Below, piece by piece: positions 46,895-58,008 of a stretch of DNA of 64,000 bases; positions within the stretch are counted from its first letter, which is position 1; every line of letters starts with the position of its first letter. The stretch comes from Elephas maximus indicus. Lineage: Eukaryota > Chordata > Mammalia > Proboscidea > Elephantidae. Under the pieces are notes generated by a model. The model saw only the letters and a list, made by a program, of their open reading frames with translations. It had not been told where the DNA came from and made no database searches. Position numbers and translations under genes: made by a program. The DNA lies in NCBI RefSeq assembly GCF_024166365.1, contig NC_064823.1:2102924-2166923 (forward strand), given 5' to 3'.

Positions 46895-47725
46895 GCACAA
46901 ACTTGGTTCCTATGAGGCAGAGATTGAAGATGTCCCAAATGTCTGACTTTTCCAAACTGCTGTACCACTCCGCCATCTCTAACATCAACTACTCCCTCTC
47001 CCTTCATTACTCTCCCCCACCTACGAGTTCCATAATTTGCTGCAATGTCTCCCAGAACTTACGAACCATATTTAGGAAATGGTTTAAGCAGTTGTGGAGG
47101 CTGGAGAGTCCCAAATCCATGAGTCAGGAGTAGGCTTCTCCTGACCCATATGGCTGCAGGGGCTGAAGAATCCAAACCAGCAGTTCAGACCACAGGCTTC
47201 TGGCTGTCAAGGCTGCAGAAGCTGGTGACTCAGGTCAGATGATAGGCTGTCGGCTCATGGGACTGTGGAGGCCTGTGAGTCCCAGAATCAGCAGGTCAGA
47301 CAGCAGGCCTCTAGCTCAAGTCCCGAGAACCGGAGGTCAATTCACGAACTGGGTGCGGGATCAAGATCCAGAGTGAGAAAGAGCCCTGTCAAGTCATCCA
47401 CACACATACCGTAGATGCAGGCTACACCCCAGGGTAAGGGCATAACTTGAGTAAGGGTGGAACTTGAGTCATGCCCTCCTGCAAGGCTGCTACTCCAGAC
47501 ACATCCCAACCCTGCCTCATCAACGTGTAGAGGTTAAGACCCATAACACATAAAATGGAGGACAACCATACAATATTGAGAATCACGGCCCAGCCAAGTT
47601 GACACATAACCCCAGCCATCACAGATTCCATATACCTTATTCGCATAGTCCCCTTCAATCGTTGTGTGTGAGTCACAAAGACTATGGCTAGAAGGGCCAT
47701 GTTAAGTAATTCATTGCTCCGCACC
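46895..47725. repeat. LTR-like repeat, second copy
   Basis: Both ends resemble the ends of the split repeat at 15041-18815 (46940-47080 against 15120-15270; 47632-47720 against 18725-18815), while the middle differs. The middle carries several copies of a variant of CAGGTCAGACAGCAGGC-type wording. Family unknown to me. Confidence 0.5.
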
Positions 47726-47999
47726 AGCTGTTTCAGTTTCTGAGGTAATGCCTGTTGTGAGTGTTTGATCATAACTGTGAAGGATAAGGATAATACTGTA
47801 ATTGTTATATAGATGTCAGTAAAAAATGGAAATGATATGGGATTTAAAGTAGATAAGGATGAAATCAGGTTCCATTTTCTGAAAGCTAGAGAAAGTCCTT
47901 ATTCTTTTTATTTGTGTTTACTACGCTGTGCACATTCTCAACTTAAATAAATTCTTCTAGAAGCTGGTACAATAAAATTTCCAACAAATTTGGAGTCCT

Positions 48000-48205
48000 G
48001 CTGCCCTGGGCCTGATGACTGGACTGCCACTTAAGTAGCTATATGCCCACCGGAGATGGTCCTTATCCCTGAACAACAGTGTCCTCGTCTATAAAATAGA
48101 GGCAGTAGTTGCATATACGTCATAGACTGTTGTGAGGATTAAACTAGAAAATGCATATAGAGTGACTAAGATAGCACCTGGAGTATGATCACTGTTAGCC
48201 ATTAT
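48000..48205 (+). repeat. MIR
   Basis: Core with GTGTCCTCGTCTATAAAATA and 3' part GTTGTGAGGATTAAACTAG. Confidence 0.8.
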
Positions 48206-48884
48206 TGGTGAAATTTGTTTATAGTTTTAAGGATGAATGTATGCTTTGCACTTGTATTATATTTTTATTTCATTTCTCCCCTTTTGTAATTAAGTGAACC
48301 AAGTATGTAAACAAGGCTTCTTCTAGGGGAAATGTGAACTGTGATCCCTAAACCACTCCCAAACTCTCAGAGAGGTGCCCTTAAAGTCTCAGAATGTTCT
48401 CATCCTTTGGGTCTAGTTATCTGCTGCCAGTCAGATGTCTGGGTAAGTCTGGAAACTTCCCTTGGTGAGAGAACACCTTCTAGGAACCAGAACAAGCTGT
48501 GCTGGCTGATTGGGCCACATCCTCCACTCTGTAGTATGTACAAGGAGGCAGCCTGTGATTCTAGTGACACGATCACATTGTTCCCCTCAGGGGTACAAGC
48601 AAAGAATACTAAACTTGATGAGGCTGGAACTTGTCACTTGGGGTAGAAGCTTGTGGGTCACCGTGGAAACCAATTCTTCAAAGGCTAGTCCTCCAGGGAG
48701 AGGTCGGATTAAGAAGCCTTCTTTCAAATAGAAATGATAGTAGAGAACTTGACATCTTTCCTAAAGTAGCTAGTATTACAGCTCAAACAATACAGAGGTC
48801 TTCGGTTTCCCTTGCATCCCCTGACAGTCCACGCCTTTGTCTCCGTGTGTGGGAAGCAGTGCAGTGGGCTGACTTGTACAGTTA
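48206..48884 (+). other. Intronic DNA, no gene
   Basis: No supported feature. Confidence 0.45.
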
Positions 48885-49065
48885 AACAGATCCTGGCAGG
48901 AGTCACAGTTCTGCACTCACACAACGTCTCCGAGCCTCCATTTCTTCATCTGTGAAATGGGGATAATACTTTGCTGGGATATTGCAGGGAGTAAAGAAAA
49001 GTGTAAGAAAAGTTGCTAGTGTAGAATAAAAAAAAAAAAAAAAAAGAGGCTCAGTAAATACTTCT
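48885..49065 (+). repeat. MIR with internal poly-A
   Basis: CATTTCTTCATCTGTGAAAT core and AGGCTCAGTAAATACTTCTC end, split by an 18-base A run at about 49028-49045. Confidence 0.8.
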
Positions 49066-49189
49066 CCTCTTCCTCCCCCTCCTCTTTAACTGGCCTTCCT
49101 CCTTCTGTTTCCCCTTTCCTGACTGCTACACGCGGCTATGAGGGTAAATGTTATGCAACAGTTATGACTCCCCAGCCCAGAAAATTTCA

Positions 49190-49340
49190 TTGGCAGAATA
49201 AAGTCCAAATCATTTAGCATGGCGGCCTGCCACAATCTGGTCTCTGTTTTAAATTTATGAACACTCTCATGCTTGAATCCTGCAGCACCTCTTCACCGAT
49301 GTACTTACTGTCCCTCAGCCATGCGTCTACCTTCCCACCT
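49190..49340. repeat. L2-like fragment
   Basis: Wording AAGTCCAAATCATTTAGCATGG followed by CTGCCACAATCTGG resembles L2; orientation not assigned. Confidence 0.45.
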
Positions 49341-49390
49341 TGACGGGCTATCCCATGACACTTAAGCAACCACAATACCAAAGCTAATCC

Positions 49391-49590
49391 AGTTGTCATT
49401 AAGTCCATTCCGACTTACGGCAACTCCATGTGTTCCAGAGTAGAATTGTGCTCCTTAGGTTTTTCAGTGACTGATTTTTTTGGAAATAAATCTCCAGGCC
49501 TTTCTTCCAAGGCACCTCTGGGTGTACTTGAGCCACCAGTCTTTCAGTGAGCAGCTGAGTGCTTGAACAGTTTGCTCCACACAGGGACTC
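49391..49590 (-). mobile_element. SINE, antisense, long body type
   Basis: TGTCATTAAGTCCATTCCGAC tail complement, AATAAATCTCCAGGCC body and a head complement ending GGGACTCC. Confidence 0.86.
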
Positions 49591-49613
49591 CAGCAACTGC
49601 AGTAAACTAAAAG

Positions 49614-49815
49614 CACCAAACCCATTGCCGTCAAAGACGATTCGGACTCATAGCAGCCCTGTAGGACAGAGTAGAACTACAACCACATTAAAAACAAACA
49701 AACAAACCCAAGCCCATTGCTGTTAAGTTGATCCCGACTCATAGCAGCCCTACAGGACAGAGTAGAACTGCCCCATAGGGTTTCCAAGGAGCGCCTGGTG
49801 GATTTGAACTGCATC
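49614..49815 (-). mobile_element. Two partial AfroSINE-type SINEs, antisense
   Basis: 49614-49680 and 49697-49815 each begin with a tail complement (CCATTGCCGTCAAAG and CCATTGCTGTTAAGTTG) and are cut before the head. Confidence 0.85.
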
Positions 49816-49834
49816 CATGTCAGATGCTGCTTTT

Positions 49835-50010
49835 GAGCGCATGATAAGTGCCAGCAGGCACTGTGCAGATGTTTTCTATGCATCATCTCCTTAACCCTCA
49901 CCCTAACCATATCAGAAAGGTGCTATTATTATCTTGGTGAAATGGGTGAAGAAATTGTAATTTTTGTAAATTATACAGATTACCCCAAGGTCATGACCCT
50001 AGAAAAACAG
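49835..50010 (-). repeat. MIR, antisense
   Basis: CATCTCCTTAACCCTCACCC and AGATTACCCCAAGGTCATGA are antisense MIR wording. Confidence 0.72.
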
Positions 50011-50087
50011 GGGAACTGGGATTCCCCCCACATTCTCTGTGCAAAGCCCATGTTTTTAAATGCTACCTTCTACCAAGGCCAACTAAG

Positions 50088-50297
50088 GAGCCCAGGTGTC
50101 CCAACAGTTAAGTGCTTGACTGGTAACCAGAAGGTTGGTGGTTCAAACCCACCCAACCTCGGAATGGAAGAAGACTTGATGATCTGCTTCCGTAAAGACT
50201 ACGGCCTAGAAAACCCAATGAGGCAGTTCTGCTCTGTTACATGGGGTCACTGTGAATTGAAAATCAACTCCACAGCAGCCAACCACAACAACAGCCA
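50088..50297 (+). mobile_element. SINE, long body type
   Basis: Head AGGAGCCCAGGTGTCCCAAC, B-box-like GGTGGTTCAAACCC, GATCTGCTTCCGTAAAGAC body and AACAACAGCC tail. Confidence 0.88.
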
Positions 50298-50784
50298 AGG
50301 GCCCGTTCAGCACTGTCTCCTGCATGAGCACTCAGCTCTCGGTAACGTCACTGTGACACCTATTCTGTATTCTACGTGCCCTTGGACTGACATGAGTGCA
50401 CGATGCTTTTCACTGGTTGCTGTTTATATGTGCTTATTCTGTGTTCTCAACCAGATGCCGCTCTCCTCAAAGACAGGAACGGTGTATTATATTTCCACTG
50501 CCCAGCCAAGTGTCCTGTCCACAGGAGCTCAGTGTCAGTGTTTTATGATGATAAGGATGAAAATATGTGACTCCAGGACTGAGACCATGTTTATTCCTTC
50601 ACCTCTGCTAGGCACCACCGACTGTGGCGACAGCTTACTGAGATTGAAAACATAACCTTGGTGGATACTTTTTCATCTAGTGCTCAGTCTCTTTCTCCGT
50701 AGCACAAGGAGATAGAAGTGTATGACCTAAAAAGCTCCTTTCTTGCACTAAAATTAAGCATTATTTCCAGAAGATTCTAGATGC

Positions 50785-51060
50785 CTTACATCTGGAAGAT
50801 ACTTTACAGTTTACAAAGCACTTCCACATACAGTGGAGCCCTGGTGGCACAGTGGTTAAGAACTTGCCTGCTAACCAAAAGGTCAGCAGTTCAAATCCAG
50901 CAGTTGCTTCTGTCCTCTAGGGTCACTATGAGTCAGAATCGACTCAACGGCAATGGGGTTTTCCATACGCAGTATCTCCTGTGATTTCCCCAAACAACCC
51001 CAGGAGACAGCAGGGAAGACACCACATTATTCCTAACTTAGTGACAGGAGACTGAAGCTC
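50785..51060 (-). repeat. MIR-like repeat, antisense, split by a SINE
   Basis: TTTACAAAGCACTTCCACAT before and GTATCTCCTGTGATTTCCCC after the SINE, ending near GACTGAAGCTCAGAGAAGTG. Confidence 0.72.
50835..50962 (+). mobile_element. AfroSINE-type SINE, internal deletion
   Basis: GAGCCCTGGTGGCACAGTGG head to ATGAGTCAGAATCGACTCAA tail; part of the body is missing. Confidence 0.92.
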
Positions 51061-51068
51061 AGAGAAGT

Positions 51069-51112
51069 GAATGGTGGGGTGGGAACGGGAATGGTGGGGT
51101 GGGAACGGGAAT
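51069..51112. repeat. Exact 20-bp tandem duplication
   Basis: GAATGGTGGGGTGGGAACGG occurs twice without change, followed by the first four bases of a third unit. Confidence 0.95.
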
Positions 51113-51784
51113 CCATGTCCTCTGATTACTTTGTGCAACATAGGGTTGGCCCTGCCATGTTATATATGTCCCTACTCTCAGCAAAGAAACACTCCAAGTG
51201 TTTTACTTGGGTTGCAGGGTACTCTCCAGGATCCAAGTTAAAAGAGCTTAATTTTTCTAGGGGTTTCCTTGGTGATCATTTTGGAAATTATTTGAAAGTA
51301 GGCTTATTGGGAATTTTCCCTAGTCACTTGGCTTGCTCGTGAAAGCATCAGTCGTTGTTGTTTTTGGTATTCGCTGTAGCATCTGGGGAGGGCCAAGGAG
51401 CCTGAAACACTGGGCATAGATTATGTGAGGTGGCCCTGACTCACCTCTCCTCGAGGTTAGTTCAGAGGAGTGAGCATCAGAGATTCTAAAATTTCTACGA
51501 AGTGGGGAATGTTCTGTCTTAACTGAGATTTTCCAAGAACTAACATAAAGAGGACCAAAGATCAGGCAAATGTCATGTGAATCACCTCTCAATGTGTCTG
51601 CCTAGATGGATTTTTTCTTAAAAAAAAAAAAGAAGAAGTCATGTATATTGTATTTCTGCCACCCATCTGCCAGTTAGTCATACTGTGGTGGCTTGTGTGT
51701 TGCTCCGATGCTGGAAGCTATGCCACTGGTATTTCAAATATCAGCACGATCACTCATGGTAGACAGGTTTCAGTGGAGCTTCCA
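51113..51784 (+). other. Intronic DNA, no gene
   Basis: No supported feature. Confidence 0.45.
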
Positions 51785-52020
51785 GGCATTTTATATATAT
51801 GTGTCTTTAGTGAAGGTTTACACAGCAACAATTTCTACACAAGTTGTTCAGTGACATGGGCTACCTTCTTCAAAATGCGTGAGCATTCTCATTATTTCCA
51901 TTCTGGTTGTTCCATTTCCATTAATCTAGTTTCCCTGCCCCCTTACATTCTCATCTTTGTTTTAAAGTAATTGACTGTTTGGTCTCATATAGGTTGTTTT
52001 TTAAAGAAGCACAGTACTTA
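51785..52020 (-). mobile_element. L1 3' UTR piece (third type), antisense
   Basis: GTGAAGGTTTACACAGCAAC near the 3' end and ACAAGTTGTTCAGTGACATG following; resembles an afrotherian L1 3' UTR without coding sequence. Confidence 0.65.
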
Positions 52021-52387
52021 TGGGAATGTATTATATTTAAAGAAATGAAGCTTATTTCGTGTGACTTTATATGCATAAACATTACATACCCTCAAATGAA
52101 TGCCAGTATGCATCAAAAGCAAATGTAGAGAAGTTTTGTAATGTGTTGTGCTATTATCTGAAAGGCTTTTTATGCTTTATTTAATCTAACATAGAGCTTT
52201 CCACCTACTTTTACCTCATAGCACACTTAGAAAAAGGTAGTATTTCTACCCAGGAGTAAGGCCTCACCAGCTATTTGAAGCCCAAGAGAATCGGTATACT
52301 GCCACACTGGTCACTGGGTTTCTGATGCTCCTTTCGGAAATCATGGCCTAATAGACACAGGAGAATTCGGTGATGGGCAGTTGGGAG
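52021..52387 (+). other. Intronic DNA, no gene
   Basis: No supported feature. Confidence 0.45.
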
Positions 52388-52505
52388 TGACGCCTGGCGA
52401 TCTGCTTCAGAAAGGTCACAGCCTTGAAAACCCTGTGGAGCAGTTCTACTTTGCACACATGGGTTCACCATGAGTTGGGATCAACTCAACGACAACTAAC
52501 AACAG
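52388..52505 (+). mobile_element. SINE 3' part
   Basis: CGATCTGCTTCAGAAAGGTC body and GATCAACTCAACGACAACTA tail; head missing. Confidence 0.85.
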
Positions 52506-53505
52506 CAAACCTTGGGATGCACGGAACCTGGCTTTCCTGTCTGCCTTTCACAGCCAGGCCTGTGGTGCGCTCAGTGGAATCCCATTAGCGCGTAATGCAC
52601 ACACCTCTCCCAATCGCGTAATCTTCACACTGTGACTGAGCTGTGGACAGAATCTTGTTCCCCTGATCTGTGATCTAGATTTCTCAGAGGTCCTGGCTCT
52701 TGACCAGCAAAGAAGAAGTTCTAAACCCAGGAAGTGCTGTGATGTGATGCCCAATGCTGCCTGTACCCATTTTCAGATGAAGGCATTCACCCAGTTAATA
52801 GGGCCATATATCATCCTTCCTGTTCGTGGGTATAGCTGACGTGTTGCAGGGAAATTCATTTGATAGCCGTAAGTGAAATACTGATTTTTATCTCTGCTGG
52901 GCAATGACATTGAACATCTTTTCATGTTTTTGGTGGCCATTTGAATGTCCTCTTTGGTGAAATTGGATTTTATAATTGGATTATTTGCCTTTTTGTTGCT
53001 GTTGAAATTATATTAGTTATTAGATTCTTATTAGATATATGTTTTCAAAGATATTGTCCCAGGCAGTAGCTTGTCTTTTCATGTTTTGGGTAAAGTCTTC
53101 TGATGAACAAAAGTTTTTAATTTTTATGAGGTCTCATTTATCTAGTTTGCCTCTTGTTGTTTGTTCTTTTGTTATTGCATTAGATAATCCATTGTTAAAA
53201 GGTAGGCCTGACAGCATTGCCTCTGTATTCTAAAAATTTTATGGTTTTAATTTTTACATTTAGGTCCTTAATCCATTTTGAATTTGTTTTTGTGTGTGGT
53301 GTGAGGCATAGATCTTGTTTCATTTTTCTGCATGTGGAAATCCAATTTTCCCAATACCATTTATTGCAGACTGTTTTTCCCTCACTGAATGGCCTTAGCA
53401 CCCTTGTCAAAAATCAGTTGACCATAGATGTGTGAGTTTATTTCTGGACTCTCAATTCTATTCCATTGGTCTCTGAGCCTATTATTATAGCAGTACCAGG
53501 CTGTT

Positions 53506-54034
53506 GTTATTGTTGTTGTTGTTTTTAATTATTCTTTAAGTGAAAGTTTACACATCAAGTTAGTCTCTCATACAAAAACTTGTATACACCTTGTTGTATA
53601 ACCTTAGCTGTTCTCCCCCTAATGTGACAGCACACTCCTTCTCTCCACCCTGTATTCCCTGTGCCCATTCAGTCAGCTCCTGTCCCCCTCTGTCTTCTCA
53701 TCTCTCCTCCAGACAGGAGCTGCCCACATAGTCTCATGTGTCTTCTTGAGGCAAGAAGCTCACTCCTTACCAGTACCATTTTTTGTCTTATAGTCCAGTC
53801 CAATCCCTGTCTGAAGAGTTGACTTCAGGAATGGTTCTGGTCTTGAGCTAACAGAGGGCCCTGGGGGCCATGACCTCTGAGGTCCCTCCAGTCTGTCAGA
53901 CCATTAAGTCTGATCTTTTTACAAGAATTTGAGGTCTGCATCCCACTGTTCTCCCACTCCATCAGGGCTTCTCTGTTGTGTTCCCTGTCAGGGCAGTCAT
54001 TGGTGGTAGCCGGGCACCATCTAGCTCTTCCGGT
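53506..54034 (-). mobile_element. L1 3' UTR nested in older L1, antisense
   Basis: L1 3' UTR wording (CTTTAAGTGAAAGTTTACAC) inserted in the ORF2 of the older L1. AGTACCAGGCTGTT at 53492-53505 and 54035-54048 is an exact 14-base target-site duplication. Confidence 0.95.
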
Positions 54035-54258
54035 AGTACCAGGCTGTTAAAAAAAAAAAAATTTTTTTTTAAATCAGAAAGCGTGTTGAGGATTGTTTTT
54101 TTCCATTTCTGTAAAGAAGGCTGTTGGAATTTTGACTGGGATTGCACTGAACCTATAGATCACTTTGGGTAGTATTGACATCTTAATGGTATTAAGTCTT
54201 CCCATCCATGAACATGGAACATCTTTCCATTTATTTAAGCCTTCTTTAATCTCTTTTG

Positions 54259-54465
54259 TGAGCCCTGGTGGCGCAGTGGTTAAGCACTTGGCTGCTAACT
54301 GGAAGGTCAGCAGTTTGAACCCACTAACTGCTCCATAGGAGAATGATGTGGCTGTCTGCTTCTGTAAAGATTACAGCCTTGGAAACCCTATGGCAGCGGT
54401 TCTACTCTGCTCTATACGGTAGCTGTGAGTTGGAATCGACTTGACATAATGGATTTGGTTTGGTT
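54259..54465 (+). mobile_element. SINE, long body type, inside older L1
   Basis: GAGCCCTGGTGGCGCAGTGG head, TGTCTGCTTCTGTAAAGATT body and GTGAGTTGGAATCGACTTGA tail. Confidence 0.92.
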
Positions 54466-54732
54466 GGTTTTCTTTCAGCAGTGTTTATAATTTTCATTGT
54501 GTAAGTCCTTCACATACCTGGTTAGATTTATTCCTAGGAATTTTATTCTTGGCTGGTTTTGTAAGTGGAATTGTTTCCTTAATTTTCCTTTCATATTTCT
54601 CATTGCTGGTGTATAGAAACCCAACTGATTTTTGTATGTTGACCTTGTACCTTGCAACTTTGCTAAATTCCCCTATTAGCTCTAGAAGTTTTCTTGCAGA
54701 CTCTTTCGGACTCATAGGATTTTCTTTGGTTG

Positions 54733-56025
54733 ATTTTTGGAGATAGATTGCCAGGCCTTTTTTCCTAATACCTGAACTACTTTCTTAGGAAATTTCATTT
54801 AGATTTAATATATTTAGTAGGGACTCCTCTACATTGACAGGACAGTTACATTTATTAAAAAATACATAACGTTAGTGGTTGACTTGACAAAATGATGATT
54901 GTTGACTATATGAGTGTAGAGATATACTGTACACTTGACTTTGCAAAGTCAAACCATTTTTGGCAGGCCTCCTCTTTTGGTTTCTCCAATTTTTTGGTGC
55001 CATGATGGTCTTTTTATTTTTAGGTCATCCCAGACAGATTTGTTCTTTAAGGCTTTATCTGGACTCCAGTGAAGCTTGCTCTCACTTGAAATTTTTGTGT
55101 GAAATATCTGTCAGTCTTATCTCCAGGTAACTTAAAGCTGAGCCGGAGTGGGATTCTTCTGAAGAGGGAATACAGGTTGAGTTGTATACCCTCAAAATGA
55201 TAAGATCATATCAAACTCCCCGTAATCAAGCCAAGCTGCTACTGTATCTCTCTCCTGTAAATAACATGATTGTTTTAATTGCAGTTTTATAGCTGCTGTT
55301 TTAATCTGTTCTGGAGTATTTAGATGCAAGGCTGGAAAGCGTGTTATTAAATTCTTGGTAATGCCTGCATACCTTGTTATATAATACTTGTCTTGTATAA
55401 CTTAAGTGGAGCTAAGGTGGTTAGGTACCATTTTAGTTGAGAGATTTTGGTTGCAAGGAACAGAAACTCATTCCAGTTACCCCGTATACCTGGGTTTTGT
55501 TGCCAGTCTACATGTGAAACTGGAGCCAGGCCTGGGAAGCTGACAGGAAGCAAGACAACCATAGGGAAGTGGCTACTCTCCTCCCCCCACTGTCTCCCTA
55601 GGATCCCATGGTCTGCTTATCTGCTTCTCTCTGCATTTCTGCTCCATTCTGTTGTTGCTGACGACTGACTGTTCTCAACCTCTACTTTATATCTTTTCTT
55701 TATCTCAGTGTTTCTGCTTCCTTACACTCTGGTTTGCTTGCTACATTCCCTTTCTCATGGGATCCTTTCAGCTTTGGCTCTTATAGGTACTTGGCTCTTC
55801 TCTTAGTATTTCTCAGTTCAAATTCCCTTCGTAGAAAATATGATTGGCGTGCCTCACCTTTTCACTCTAGGCCACATTTTAGCCCTGTGTGTTTACTCTG
55901 ACTGTAGCCCCTGGTGAAAACTAGCCCTACTCAAGGCTCTGCGATATTGCTCTCCACCCCTACACCCACCAGGCACATTAGGGTTGCCGGTAATCTTCAT
56001 AGAAAGTAGCAGAAGGGGATTGTTA
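54733..56025 (+). other. Intronic DNA, no gene
   Basis: A short SINE-like scrap at 54733-54770, otherwise nothing recognised. Confidence 0.45.
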
Positions 56026-56037
56026 CATAGTTTCACC

Positions 56038-57590
56038 TTTTTTTTCAATAATTTTTATTGAGCTTTAAGTGAACGTTTACAAGTCAAGTCAGTCTGTCAC
56101 ATATAAGCTTATATACACCTTAGTCCATACTCCCAATTACTCTCCCCCTAATGAGTCAGCCCTTCCAGTCTCTCCTTTCGTGACAATTTTGCCAGTTTCT
56201 AACCCTCTCTACCCTCCTATCTCCTCTTCAGACAGGAGATGCCAACACAGTCTCAAGTGTCCACCTGATACAAGTAGCTCACTCTTCATCAGCATCTCTC
56301 TCCTACCCTTTGTCCAGTCCCTTCCATGTCTGATGAGTTGTCTTCGGGAATGGTTCCTGTCCTGGGCCAACAGAAGGTCTGGGGACCATGACTGCCGGGA
56401 TTCCTCTAGTCTCAGTCAGACCATTAAGTCTGGTCTTTTTATGAGAATTTGGGGTCTGCATCCCACTGATCTCCTGCTCCCTCAGGGGTTCTCTGTTGTG
56501 CTCCCTGTCAGGGCAGTCATCGGTTGTGGCCGGGCACCATCTAGTTCTTCTGGTCTCAGGATGATGTAAGTCTCTGGTTCATGTGGCCCTTTCTGTCTCT
56601 TGGGCTCATAGTTATCATTTGACCTCGGTGTTCTTCATTCTCTTTTGATCCAGGTGGGTTGAGATCAATTGATGCATCTTAGATGACCGCTTGATAGCAT
56701 TTAAGACCCCAGACGCCACATTTCAAAGTGGGATGCAGAATGTTTTTATAATAGAAATATTTTGCCAATTGACTTAGAAGTCCCCTTAAGCCATAGTCTC
56801 CAAACCCCCGCCCTTGCTCCGCTGACCTTTGAAGCATTCAGTTTATCCCGGAAACTTCTTTGCTTTTGGTCCAGTCCAGTTGAGCTGACCGTCCGTGTAT
56901 TGAGTATTGTCCTTCCCTTCACCTAAAGTAGTTCTTATCTACTAACTAATCAGTAAATAACCCTTTCCCACCCTCCCTCCCTCCTCCCCACCTCGTAACC
57001 ACAAAAGTATGTGTTCTTCTCGGTTTATACTATTTCTCAAGATCTTATAATAGTGGTCTTATACAATATTTGTCCTTTTGCCTCTGACTAATTTCGCTCA
57101 GCATAATGCCTTCCAGGTTCCTCCATGTTATGAAATGCTTCACAGATTCGTCACTGTTCTTTATCGATGAGTAGTATTCCATTGTGTGAATATACCACAA
57201 TTTATTTACCCATTCATCCGTTGATGGACACCTTGGTTGCTTCCAGCTTTTTGCTATTGTAAGCAGAGCTGCAATAAACATGGGTGTGCATACATCTGTT
57301 TGTGTGAAGGCTGTTATTTCTCTAGGGTATATTCCGAGGAGTGGGATTTCTGGGTTGTATGGTAGTTCTATTTCTGACTTTTTAAGAAAACGGCAGATAG
57401 ATTTCCAAAGTGGTTGTACCATTTTACATTGCCACCAGCAGTGTATAAGAGTTCCAATCTCTCTGCAGCCTCTCCAACATTTATTATTTTGTGTTTTTTG
57501 GATTAATGCCAGCCTTGTTGGAGTGAGATGGAATCTCATCGTAGTTTTAATTTGCATTTCTCTAATGGCTAATGATCGAGAGCATTTTCT
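56038..57590 (-). mobile_element. L1 3' end with intact ORF2 C terminus, antisense
   Basis: 3' UTR at 56038-57040 and coding at 57045-57590. CATAGTTTCACC at 56026-56037 and 57591-57602 is an exact 12-base target-site duplication. Confidence 0.95.
57045..57590 (-). pseudogene. L1 ORF2 C-terminal 182 codons, uninterrupted
   Basis: Contains the zinc-knuckle-like region ([18 protein letters not shown]) and runs on to the natural C terminus ([17 protein letters not shown] near the end). No stop or frameshift, but 5' truncation removed endonuclease and RT. Confidence 0.92.
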
Positions 57591-57701
57591 CATAGTTTCA
57601 CCCTTTTAAAAATTCTGTAGCAGGATCATCATAATGTTTTGTTATTCTTTTGTTAGTTGTTTATTATTTTATCATAATGCATGCACATTATAAACAATTA
57701 C

Positions 57702-57962
57702 AGCTCAGCTGCTAACCAAAAGGTTGGCAATTCAAATCTACCAGCCACTTCTTGGGAATCCTGTGGGGCAGTTCTACTCTGTCCTATAGGATTGCTGTGA
57801 GTCCGAATCAACTTGATGGCAGTGGGTTTGGTTTGGTTTTAACCAAAGGTTGCCAGTTTGAATCCACCAGCCACTCCTTGCAAATCCTACAGGGCAGTTC
57901 TGCTCTGTCCTGTAGGGTCGCTATGAGTCATAATAGACTCTGTGGCAGTGGGTTTTGGTTTA
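57702..57962 (+). mobile_element. Two head-to-tail SINE copies
   Basis: 57702-57839 and 57840-57962 both start at nearly the same internal point (AACCAAAAGGTTG and AACCAAAGGTTG) and both end in a GGTTT-rich tail. The heads' first part is missing in both. Confidence 0.88.
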
Positions 57963-58008
57963 CGAAGTTTTATAAAGTATACTTCGAACAGTATAAAAAT
58001 TACTTTTC

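Larger units (their letters stand above)
52885..54732 (-). mobile_element. Older L1 (ORF2 region), antisense, host of a nested L1
   Basis: Minus strand encodes decayed ORF2 pieces: 53195-53410 ([29 protein letters not shown]) and 54494-54715 ([20 protein letters not shown]). Interrupted by an L1 at 53506-54034 and a SINE at 54259-54465. Confidence 0.88.

Noticed and set aside
49942..50655. Open frame of 237 codons on the plus strand
   Set aside because: It runs through a MIR end and a whole SINE (50088-50297), so it is a chance frame.
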